Source: Echinococcus granulosus (Eukaryota; Platyhelminthes; Cestoda; Cyclophyllidea; Taeniidae). From it: a stretch of 64,000 bases of DNA. The stretch's first letter is position 1, and each line of letters starts with the position of its first letter. The notes under the pieces were generated by a model, which was not told where the DNA came from, did no database searches, and saw only the letters and a program-made list of their open reading frames with translations. The DNA lies in contig NW_020170453.1 of assembly GCF_000524195.1 (NCBI RefSeq), forward strand, positions 253,182 to 317,181, written 5' to 3'. Shown here piece after piece: positions 9,275 through 20,800 of the stretch. The position numbers and the translations under genes are program-made.

Positions 9275-12200
9275 TTAGAAGGGGGGGTGGTCTTTGAGGT
9301 GCTGAACCAACGCAGCCTTGTCCTCAGCACCGAGGAAGCAGGCCTCAGCAGCACGCAGATTGGCCATGTGAAACTGCTCACCCTCCAGCACCATTTGCAT
9401 AGCGAGCATACGCTTCTCCGCCTGCATCCACTGACCTGTCACTGTGGGGTCATCGGTGGAGATGGAGTAGTTGACTTTGTCAGCTTCGAAGCGAGTGATT
9501 GGGTGCGAGGACCACTCGCCGTGGACTGAGCCCGTCAGTTTGCTAGAGAGGGGGCACACCTGCGTTGGAGGTTGAAAAAGGATTACTTGGGCAACTGTCT
9601 CTTGAAATTCTACGCCTCCGACGACGAAATGGTCTGACTGTTACTCACAGTAGCCGACAGGAGTGCCGGCCACCTAATGAATGCATGTGAATGTGTCTAC
9701 AGACCTGTTTCATGTCAGATAGCGAAATTCAGTGATTTGCACCAAACCATAACAAACTCCGTGAAAATCACAAGAGATTTTGTCTCTTGCGGCTCCACCC
9801 GTTAAAAGTACGCCATCGCAACCATCACACCAAGGCAGACAAGAGCAGTCGGGAGACACCCTGCAAATCTTGCCGATGATAGGAAAAATTCGCTTCAAAT
9901 AGGTCATAGAAGAACGGAGAGTCGTGCATTGGTCACACCTGAAGCCTGTCTCCCAGTAGGCAATGGAAGTGCATTACCATGCATGCCACCGGGCGTGTGA
10001 CTTCGGCTTTACCCTTGTCATGATGGTGAAACAAGCGCGAAAAGAGTGCAGCCAGTCACCTGATTGATACAGCAGATCTGTCTCGTTGTTAAGGCAATTT
10101 CTGGTCTTCTATCTCGAAAGCAGGCTCATTGTGAAAGTACGGTTACTACGGTGACGGAATAAGTTGTAAATGGGTGGGGATGCAAACAGTTGTTTATCCT
10201 TTGGCAAGCAATACAGCCATTAGTGGGGGAACCAAAAGTTTGGTAGTAGTTAACCAACTTGTAAATATACATTTGAAGGACTAAAACTTGCCTCAAAGTG
10301 AATATTCCTTTCGCGCACGTCTTTGTAGACTGCTGGATCGTCTAAAATGTGGTACCCGTGGCCGATTCGCTCCGCAAACATCTCATGGACGGCCTCGGTG
10401 ACTGAAGCCGCTGGCCCGTTCTCACCCGCGTGGGCTATGCAGTGTAGACCCCCCGCCTTGGCCTTCTTAAAGGCCTCCTTTATCCGTGGGTCTGTGTTCG
10501 TTCCATCACATGGTTTATCATCACCTGTGGAATGCAATATCAATGATGAGATATTGCCGTGCGATTTGTATGTACAACCACTGGCGTGAACTTCACCCTC
10601 ATAGCGGGAAAATAACCTTAATTGTCCCCATCAAACATCAGCAGAGCACAGCACGTGGTAAGTGTCGTACGATTGGATGTCAATTGTCGTGTATCCCGCA
10701 TCCACGTAATGAACAACCCTAACCAGCGTGCTTCAGCCTGCCGTCAACCAGCAGCCTGATGACATTACTTCTAACATGCCGTAAAATTCGGGTACGCGTT
10801 TGTTGTAGGCTATGGAACTGGCAAAAACTATGATTGCTTAACAAACACCAACATTGGAGTGGAAGCTAAAGTCTAACTTGGTATTTCGGTGCCCACTTCA
10901 TTTTACACCTCGTATCTTAAGAGCGAAATTGTTTTGATTGCATATACCGACACTCCGCAAAGCCTTTCAGCCTCCCACGATTAGTCCACCGAATTCGTGC
11001 CGTTGGAAGTATGGGTATGCCACTGTCTATGCCACCGATCTCTCATCTTAAAAAGTGCTTACAAATGCGTTCCCCTGCACTAATATGTATTAGTGTGAAT
11101 GGATAACGGAAGGCAAATAAAGTTAACAGACGACCTACCTAATAAATCGTGTAAAATGATGGTCCAGGCACTAGTGGAAAACATCTTAAAGATCTTGCGC
11201 ATAACAAAATTGCCAAATTTCAGTTCATATTTTGAATCATATCCGTAGAGTTAGGTCTAAATTTTGGCAACAAAATATTTAATTATGCTTTTAAGAAGGT
11301 TTGGTGTTTGAATTCAACTTAGCCATTTTGTCAAAGCTGGACTTCGTCTATTGAGTCTAGGTATTATTATTTGCGACCAAATATGCCTTCGGGGGAAGAA
11401 ATAAAACCACTTCTCGCAGAATAGTCGTGAAATCCATCCATTCTGTCCGTAATGTTTGTGAAACCGCAATCTATATCATAAAGATCAAATCTAGCGATGA
11501 TTGAAACATTAAACCAGGTAAAAAGCAATGCAACAACATCCCTATGCAATTTAAGAGGTCTCAGAAATGAAATGCATTCAAAATAATAAAACGAGGAGCG
11601 GGCGGCACTTACACCAACTGACGAAAGTAAAGATTAACACTTATGACAATCAAAGCTCATACGTACTCAAAAACCCACCTCAGAGCCGTTTTTGACTGAT
11701 ATTTAATTGCCTCTGCGATAATGAACTCCTCCAGTAGGCGCAAAACCCGACACACGGCAAGAAACCGGGCTTCGCACCAGCACAACCTCATCCGGTCATT
11801 GGGTGACAATCTTCACCAATCAGAAGCCGAGTCGGAATGTTTAGTATGATAGAAGGCGATAATCACCGCAATTTCCTAAGGGATACTTTGTTCCACACTT
11901 TTACAGCATTCGTCAAAATCGAATTCGTCTACCGCTGGTAATTAAGGTGAGAAATTACAATAAATATTGGGCCTAAATTCAATGGAAGAATCATACGCTT
12001 CGTCAGCATTAAGCTTTGCCCATAATGCCAAGAACATGTGACCAGAAGAATGGGAAAACCAATTTAGTGCATCATGACGAGAAAAAAAGGACTTCCAACC
12101 TGATACTTCCGTGGCAAGGAAGTCATAAGTTGGAACGCACCACCACAGCCCTGACGCCCCGGTTTTTGCAGTGCAATATTAGACATCATTAATTTTTGGA

Positions 12201-15154
12201 TCTCATAATTATAACAACGCGAACACGCTTAAGGTTTGTTTAATAATAATTGTTTAGGGCTACGCCGTGAGCATCTAGTCCGGAGCACTGCTTACAAATA
12301 TTAAGTCAATCACAAACTAATTTTAACTAGAAAGAAAGCTTACTATTCCACCCACCGCCAATTTTCCGCCTGCCCAGCTTAACTCCGATGACACACCAAC
12401 TTTCTACTTGAGCTGACAGCACAAACTAATGACAGCCAAATAGGCATGCATGCATTATCCAGTAGATGAGTGTGAAAACGCAGCGACAATCAGTATTGCG
12501 CCTGAGTTCCAAAACGCCTCGGCTGTGATGATAGGTCTTCCCGATGTCAAACTTATTAGCCTTAGTTCAAAAGAAACTTCCAGCTTTTTCGTGAGTTACA
12601 ACTATTAGAACTAACGCTCAAGCCGTTTTGGGCATGTGACAGCTTCTTGAGGCTCCTATTGCCGATTAAAATTAGGCAGTTCGAGATGACAAGGCACGCT
12701 AGATTGAAGGTAATGTTTGCATGCAAGTGTGTGGGTGTGTGTGTATGCATGAATGACCTGTAAAATGTGTCGCGGAGTCCCATCCAAAATCACTGGTTCA
12801 TTAGCACAAAAAAATTGACGAAGACGGTGATTAGGGGGAGGCAACAAGCAATAAGTGAGTAGGGGGCTGACAGCAGTATCGGAAGCGCCGTACTGCATCA
12901 CACTTTGACGTACAATAGTGTAGAGATAAAACGCCTCATCACCTCGAGCCTAGGTGCCACGGCAAAGCTATGACTAAGCAGTTAGTTAGTAGGGAATACC
13001 AACTAGACGATGCTGTATTCTAACACCAAACCGATTCAGCACCCACCACCAGAGACGGTACCGTTAGAATGGTAGCTGCAATCAGCCTAGACACTGTTAA
13101 CAACGATGGTAATGGGGAGATAGGTAATTGCCAAAGGCAGAAAAAAAGGACTAGTGGCAACAGTAGTTTGTGCTTGGATCAGAAGTGAAACATCTGCCAG
13201 TAACAATATCCTTCAGTAGCACAGATACCCTTCATAATAGAGAAATTGAACAAAAGGGTACTCTTTGTGGAGAAGTAACCATGGTAGTTCACGGGCTTAC
13301 TAGTACTCATTAAAACGAATTAAGTTACCTTGAGAAGTGACTTGCAAGTTGTAGAAAACTGGTTTTACTAGTGTCTCTTATTCTCAAAAAACTGCGCTAA
13401 GCAGTGTGCCAACAGACCTAGAGGACTCAAAATCATTGAACTAGAATGACCAGATCTGCATCCGCAGAATGAACTACTGTCGACAACAATAAGTCTTTAA
13501 AAGCCAAGATTTGCTCGATGCTAGTGAAAAAAGGCATTGTGATAGAAAATGGGAAAGAAAAGAAGGTTGGCTTGAGATCTATCGTGCTCGTAAAGCCGCC
13601 ACCGTAAACGCTCATATTGTTCTAGAGGGCCTGTGTGCTATCACAGACAAAGCAGGTCATCCGCCGCCGAGGCGCAAAGGAGCACAACTGCGTGCCAGAC
13701 TCAATGACACAACAACACGAATGGACCCTGTCTAGGTGACCTCGAGTGAGTGCCAAAACCATTAGCTGAAATAACAACATTCCAGAAAAAGAACGGCGAG
13801 AATGAGAGGGTAAAATCGCCCATCAGACTAAAAAGGTGCGCCTACAGTGCTATTATCAAGCAGAAGGATATCAACTGCAGCATTAAGGCAGGCAAAAGTA
13901 GCGATATTTATTTTAGAACCAGACTAATTAATTTTTTCAAGCAGAAAAGGAGTCCTTACGAAAATTCCCACTCAAATGAGAGCTTTGCCTTAATGAAAAG
14001 GAAAAGAATGAATATCTGTAGAAGGAATACCAACTAAAACTGAGGATAATCAAGTTTAGGCGAATGAGTTCTGAGGTGCGAAAAGAGAAGAATCCAACAC
14101 TAAAAAAGATAGCGAATTAGTAATAACTGTAGGATGAAGAGGACAGCAGCAATTGACGAGAAATCACGGCATTTTATCTGATCAATTGCTATCAAACGGG
14201 ATTATTTAACAAGCATTCTAACATAAAACGAGGTGAAAGAAGGGATTTAAACACATCTTAGTAAGAAAGTAATGCCAATCCGATGGTTCAATTCTCCAGC
14301 GGCCTTAGAAATTGTAAACTAATCAGTAGCACCTTACAGAGGTGGACGGACGGGAAGCGGTGTCAAATAACCGAGACAAAAGACGCCCTTGACATAAACT
14401 GGGTCCAAAAGCTGAGCTTAGATATGCTTAGGGGATGCTAATTAGTTCAAAGTCGAGTGACAGTTTATTTCGATAATTGGAAGGAAAAAATGTACTGTCG
14501 TCAGGTAGCGATTGAGTCAAAATCTGCCTTAAATGACATCCTAGTTGAACACCCTAATTTGAGAGACAACTAACCGGCAACATCGACAGCGACAACGCCA
14601 TAAGGCTGAAATTTCTTGGCGATAGCAACGACATCATCAGACCACTCGGGATTGCCTCGCATCATGCAGAGGATGGCACGCCATTGGAGGTCGTGGTTTG
14701 CGCCACCACGTTCCAGCGCGTCAAGAACCGTCTTAGTGACCTCCTCGGCACTCAACTTGCCTCCAGTGAGGATGTGGGGTGAGAATCGTGGTTCCACATA
14801 GCAGTGACCACCTCGGGTAACACAGTCTTCAACAAAATCGAGTGTTATCTGATTGATAGCTTCCTGTTAATTCGAAACACGATCTTACCAGAAGTGAGAA
14901 TCCAAAACAAAATTACAAAAAATAAACCTTACTTTATCACCTGCAATAGGTGAGATGATATAGTCAAACGTTTGTAAAAATGAACTGAGAGAATTTGGTT
15001 GCGTTATTGCTAATCTACTCGTAAATTCCTCCGCATTAGAGCCAGGTACGTGTATTCCCTTCTTTTCGGCATATCTATACACAGTGGATGGCCGGAATGC
15101 ACCATCTAAGTGAATGTGCAGCTCGACTTCCCATCTGTTTTCGTTAAAGCGCAT
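9275..15154 (-). CDS. ADA: Adenosine deaminase, 4 exons
   Basis: Exons (complement) 14933-15154, 14575-14863, 10292-10524 and 9275-9559 join to 342 residues (human ADA has 363). ADA deaminates adenosine and deoxyadenosine to inosine in purine salvage, important in parasites that cannot make purines. The metal-binding HIHLDG motif is at residues 13-18 and VEPRFSPHIL follows in exon 2. The catalytic HAGE, the zinc site in RIGHGYH and the metal/catalytic pair in STDDP are all present, so the enzyme should be active. Intron 2 is 4,050 bp, the others 69 and 732 bp. Intron 3 starts with GC rather than GT. The ATG lies 463 bp downstream of the DNAH10 stop on the same strand. No signal peptide is seen, so this is the classical cytosolic type rather than the ADGF type. 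Confidence 0.93.
9560..10291 (-). other. GC-AG intron 3 of ADA
   Basis: Exon 3 ends HFE and is followed by GAG|GCAAGT, a perfect GC-donor context. The acceptor CAACGCAG precedes exon 4 (VCPLSSKLTG). Both ends are phase 0, and the joined product aligns with the known HFE-x-CPxSS order of ADA. A small open stretch at about 9650-9690 with splice-like flanks is not needed by the model. Confidence 0.7.
10525..14574 (-). other. 4-kb intron 2 of ADA
   Basis: This intron holds no exon or gene that I can support. It contains a short (GT)n tract at 12727-12747. Several open frames of 60-95 codons (for example 13511-13735 and 13750-14037, plus) lack motifs and are judged spurious. Confidence 0.5.
12727..12747 (+). 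repeat. (GT)n microsatellite
   Basis: An imperfect GT dinucleotide run of about 20 bp lies inside ADA intron 2. Confidence 0.7.
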
Positions 15155-15549
15155 GTCTTTAGTCCACTCAACAAGTCAAAAGTGCGGGGAAGGTTATAGC
15201 ACCGCGCCTGGCTGATTAAAACAATTTAAGTCATGTCAAGGAAGGGTTGATTGTTGAGTCGCAGTGAATTTATCACACAAAACGTGACTCGGTCTTGAGA
15301 TGAACAATTTTTTAATTTAAAACTTTAACCTAAAACAGGATTCTACAATGGCGTAACACTAATCTCATCGAATGTTGCAAAAATGGGATTATTTTTTTCT
15401 AAAAATCAAACCACCTAATTCACTTTATAAAACGAGGGGCAATGAGCTTGCTCATACCGACATTTAGGATTTCAAATGATGCTGATTCCCTTCAAGTCGT
15501 ATACATTTGGCACTCCAAGCTCTCCTGATCCCGAAGGCTCTTAACGATA

Positions 15550-15555
15550 TTTATT
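15550..15555 (-). terminator. Poly(A) signal of DNAH10
   Basis: TTTATT on the plus strand (AATAAA on the minus strand) lies 63 bp after the DNAH10 stop and before the ADA start, so the two genes can be processed separately. Confidence 0.55.
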
Positions 15556-15617
15556 CAATAACAAACAAGGGGAGGCAGACTTGGGCACAGATGTCTCAGT
15601 CACACTCAGAAGACTGG

Positions 15618-17879
15618 TCAGTCGGTGTTAAGTATGATGCACACTCCTTCGAGGATCCAGAAGGAGTCGTGCTCATTGGTGGGCATGTCCAATTTGGTGA
15701 CGTAGCCCTCACCCATGGCGTTGCGTCGCGAGCTCGTCACGTAAACAGGCACCTCCACGGTACCCGTCAGTTTCAGTTTGTGACGCTCGATGGGTGTGAG
15801 GCGAATCACCGGCAACTCCTGGATCAGCATTCGCGGTGACTGATGGACCATGCTGTGCTCCTAAAATAGGACCCCGAAATCAACTTAATTTAAGTGCCGT
15901 CAAAAGCAAGTAAGTGATTGCATCAAAACAAACCAGAGAAAAGAAACAGAATAGCTTGAGGTTACAAGAAGTTCCACAGTCTACCAAGTTTCCTAGCGAC
16001 AAGTCCAGATTCGCACTCTATGCAGCAGGAGAAGCTGGACACGAGGTAAACTAACCTCGACACTCCAGCCAGATCCTTCGAGGTACAGGCCAACCACATT
16101 GCAACCGACGTCAGGTGCCATGAGAATGGTGGAGGTATCGGCAGGGAGGATGTCGGTGACGGAGGTGGACATGGTGCACTTGTCCAAGGCCCATCCATTC
16201 TTCCGGCAGGCCTTTTGCACCAGCGCCGTGAGGTAGGACTGGGGAAGGTGGAGGCCTGATAACCACATCACAGGGGGCTCGCTCCTTCCCCCGTTAGACT
16301 GAAGTGGCAAAACACTCCGTCAGGGTGCACGGTGGTATGCATTTGGCACTTCATCTATCCTGGATCTAGACACCTAAATTGTCCCTCAGGCATTCATCAC
16401 TGCATCGACCTGCCCAGCTCAGATTCACTCACACACTTGCCAAATTGTAGAAGTTAAAAAATTAAGTCCTCCAAGAAACACATATTTTCACCATCGATAA
16501 CCCACCCAATTCTTATACTGTTCATGTCTTTGTAGCAGTTGTTGCAACCAGTCTGCAAGACTCTTCTCTGTTGCTGGTACAAGTCTCCTCCAGGAGGCGG
16601 GAATGCTACCCCTCCCCAGGCAGGCAGCCACATCGTCCAATTCTGTTGACATCCCCACCTCGCCAGCAATTGCACGTCTTAGTTCTCGCAGCGATGAGCG
16701 CATTTCCTGTAGGATGAGGTTGAAGCGATCTACCTCCTGAATGAGCACCACGAGGGTGGGCGATATCTCTCCCACCATGTGCTTCTTGCGCAGGCCAATC
16801 ATGTCGAAGGGCGATGGAAGACGGGACAGAATACTCGTGGCCATTGCATCTAGCACAGCGTCTTTCGCCAGCATTCCTGCACCCATGGTCGTGGTCGTCG
16901 CTGAGGCGGACTTCGCCTTCTTCTCTACTCCTGGTGCTAGTTCTTCCTCCTCGTTAACAGTGGTGTTCTAAGGGCAGCCACGAAAAGGTGGGATCGGATA
17001 AGTCTTTGACATCTGCCGCTACAGTCAAATCGTTTTACTGTGACAGGAAGAAGTGAAAAATAAATGACAACGTTAGATGACAGCACTTCTTCGCTAAACC
17101 TGAACATATTAAAGATAATCGCAGCTAGAATTTTTCACCTCTTGACCTGCTGACCCTACTTCTGCGCGACTTCAAGCTATTAAACGTTGATGAAGGGAAT
17201 GAAAGGCATCAGGAGCATCATGTTATACCTTGATCAATAAGAATCAGGAATTGTTGAAACAAAAAAGGTAATTTATTTGATGTCCTGTCATGCAGAAATC
17301 ATTTGAAGGTGGAACAAAAACTCACATCATCACTGTCATCCTCCGGTGTGGTCATTGAAGACTCCTCAGTTTCTAAACCCTCCTCATCTAAATCCCACTT
17401 TTCTTCCTCTTCCTCCATTCCCACCCCCTCAGCTCTTTCCTCTACTTCCTCTCCTCCTTCTTCCCCTTCCTCTTCTTCCGCCTCTTCAGCTTCTCCTCCA
17501 AATAGCAACACACCTGACCCCAAAGGTGGAGTGCTCATTTGCTTGGTTTTCCTCTTTCGCTTCCACTTCTTTCTGAGAGGTGGCGGTGGTGGTAGCTTCT
17601 CCCTGCCCTCCTCCACCTCCGCTGTTTCCTGTTCCTCTGCTGCTTTCGCCGCCTCATTAGCAGTCTTCTCCATCTCCTTGAGTAGTTCACTTACATCCAG
17701 AGCAGCTCGCGAGAGCGCAGCACCATCCGGAATGCCTGTGACGTTGTCCGTTTCCGGCAGAAGGTTCTGCAGGTTCGTCCAAAGGCTACGTGCAAATCTC
17801 ACCGCGTATCCGATTGCAGTGTTGGGGTGCAGACCGAAGACGTTGGGCCTTTGTTGCACAGGCCACACATCCAAGGTTA
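15618..17879 (-). other. DNAH10: DNAH10 C-terminal domain, exons 54-57
   Basis: Exons (complement): 17326-17879, 16506-16967, 16056-16298 and 15618-15860. Landmarks are [80 protein letters not shown] and the final [12 protein letters not shown]...GVCIILNTD. Exon 54 contains a long Pro-, Lys/Arg- and Glu-rich insertion absent from the human protein. The 823-bp intron 53 holds CATC-type repeat remnants. Confidence 0.92.
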
Positions 17880-20800
17880 CTATGAGGAAAAATGAGCGTA
17901 TTAATGAATTCCCATCCTCTCCGTACTTTTTTTGACGCTTCAGTTCTGAGGAGCGTCTCCGCCATCACCGCTAAACAGCGCCAGAACCCTCAAAACGCGC
18001 AACAGACTAAACACCAATTACTATAGCTACAGAAATAGCTTCAGTTATGGGAGCATCAACGGTAACGGCGAGGGCAGCTAACACTTCACCTCACCTCTCG
18101 TAGAGCTGAAGTAACGGAAAGTAGTGAAGGGAGACGGTGAAAAACAGAAGAAGCAACATGCCGTCATCATCAGCAGGCACACAGGGAGCCAATCAGGTAG
18201 AAAGAGAGTAGCCGATGGTGAGTCAAGTGTGAGGACAAATAAACGAATGAACAGGTGATGCAGAGAAAGGAGAAAGTAGATAGATTACAAGAGTAGGAAT
18301 ATCATGGCACCACTCATGACGCAGGAGTGCTACAACTATTGCAGCCCTGACACCAGTCAAGCCCACTGAAGTCTGCTAAGGTCATTTTGTAATTATTTTC
18401 GTCGCTTTACGACGATTAGCTATCCCTGCATCTACACCGCAACGTTCCTCCATCCCGCACCCATCCATCCATCAATCCTCCTTCATCCACCGTAGAAAAG
18501 TTAAAGACGAAAAGAGGCAAGTCATGTCGGAGTACAGAAAAACTTCCTCTCACCCAGCAATTCCTTCAAAAACAGGCACAAATTTCTTTGTGCAAAAGGG
18601 GAGAAATGTTGACAAACTTCACAAGTCCCGTGATGACGCACAATACAAGGTTTTGCAGCATGACACTGGCTAACTTGGTCCAAAAAAATCGAAAGAACTC
18701 ACTTAAGAAATTTTCGCGGTAATCAGTCGTTCCATCCGGTTCACCGGGAATCATATAATCCACATTGTTATCACAGTAGAAGTGGAAAGGCTGGAACTCG
18801 TCGAATAGGAAGTCGCCAAAGTACTCGTCCATGTAGGTCTTCAATACGCGCCTGTCATAGTTGTCAATAGTCCGTCCCCCGTACATCACCTAGGCAGAAA
18901 TATAACTCGTGCCCTCATCAAGAGGCTAGTTACCTCGCCAATCAGGTACTTAATGCTTGGCCACTTGATCGCATCACCCTCTTGGGTTTCATTGAGAGAT
19001 TTCTGCAGGATGAGTAGAGAGACCAGGAGGTCAGCATCAGCGAAATCGTATGGGACATTCCAGCCAAGTTTCCCGTAGCGTCGACGCTCCTGCAGAATTC
19101 CGTGGAGGAAGATCAGAACAAACATAATGGAGCGGTACTTGGGGTGTGTGGAGGCCACAAATTGGGTTTCGTCGAGCTTGTTCAATGAACCCATAATATT
19201 TTGACGCAGTCCACTCGGTGGTTCCATTACAACCTGTGAAGTGGAGGAAGTTGAGCATTAAATCACGCTTATCGAGAGAAAGGGAGCACCAACCTTGTAG
19301 GCGATTTGGAGCAGGCCGACAGGAAAGGTGGTGACAGGCTCTGTGGTAAGCCAAAGACGGAAGTCGGGATGCGGATTCACCGCACTTTCTAGCATCTTCT
19401 CCAGCTTAGAGGTGTAGGAGAGTAGGAGATGGCAATTTTGAAACACCAGCCAGTGACCCCTTGCCAAGCAACTAGAGAAGAGGCTTTCTGCGGCCTAGTT
19501 CAGATCAAATAAATGTTATTACTTGATGCTCGGATTCCGAGTTAAGGAATCTGGAAATAATAGCTCTGCCAAAGTATAGCCATGCTAGTAGATGGTATCG
19601 CACGACATTAGGCGGTAAATTTGTCTATCTCTCCAATACATCGAAGTCCAAATATCGTTCTTACCGCCTCTTGACCCTGTCCCAGCGACAGATACTTTAT
19701 CCTGTTCACTCCAAAGTCGACACTGAGCGCCAGAGTGGTGAGCGCAGCGGGTGGGTCGGACCCGGGCTTGACGATGAGCACGATGGGTATTGTAGGTGAG
19801 GTGGAGACGAGGACCTCGTTGAGCAGGGTCATTGGCGGCGCCACGTAGCTGTGGCCCATTGTGGCGTTGATAAAAAGCGAGATTGCAGCGGGCACTCTGT
19901 CAATGCGCCACGTGCGCACCAGACAAAGGCGCGAAAACTGCGTCAGTTTGTCATACCGCCCCGGTAGTCTCTCTATTTCCGGCGCCTCTGATTCGTACCA
20001 CTACCCCGGCATATACTGTTCATGAGCATCTACCCATTTTTCGAATCTTTTAACATAGGTTACTTAGTAGAACAAATTCAAACAGATCTTATAATAATTT
20101 TTGCTAGATGCCTGCAGCAGTAATGTAGTCAAATTACCGTGCCTCTTATTAGTATCTAATGGCTGGTCTAACTCGGGAGGTTAAAATTAAAGGATAGGTT
20201 TTAAGTATCTACTCACCTCTTTCCACACCTCTGGATGCTTGACCACACTCTCAGGCAGCTGTCCAAACTTCTTCGGCAGAAAGGTGGCCAAATAGAGACA
20301 ATCCCGCCATGTAGCCAACGGGATCCATGGGTGCGGTGGGGGAAAGTACTGGTCTGTCAGACAGAGATTGCCACGAATGAAGTAGTTTAGCTCCTTTGGG
20401 CGGAGCTTTCTTGCATCCTGCTGTAAACGGATGGCCAATTGGAAGGAGAGGAGAAGTTTGTGCTCCTCAAATATGGCTAAAATGACGCCGAGGTTGAAAA
20501 AGAGACGTAGTTGCTAATCCACATGGCCAAATAAAGCATTAATTTAGCGTTTAAGTGGATGGGTGAATCTGAATTGGATGGCCGGATTGATTGCAGATGG
20601 ATGGTTGAATGGCTTGATGAGTCTGGAATGAGTGATTGTGTAGGTGGATTTGTGAGTGGATGAAATAAAACACACTGCTTCACAAAAGTTCACCCAATTC
20701 AGGATCTATTGTTTTTTTATCTACACCACGGGTAACTCTGATTTCAGTGGGTGAAAAATGGAAGAATAATGGAGCTGGAACGAATCAATTTAGAATAGAC

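Noticed and set aside
9640..9695. Small open stretch with splice-like flanks in ADA intron 3
   Set aside because: The HFE to CPLSS join is phase-perfect without it, and inclusion would break the frame.
10525..14574. Nested gene within the 4-kb ADA intron
   Set aside because: Open frames there are short, of biased composition and without splice continuity.
17303..17935. 210-codon plus-strand open frame rich in Ser and Pro
   Set aside because: It is the mirror of the Glu/Lys-rich triplets of DNAH10 exon 54; no splice or family evidence.
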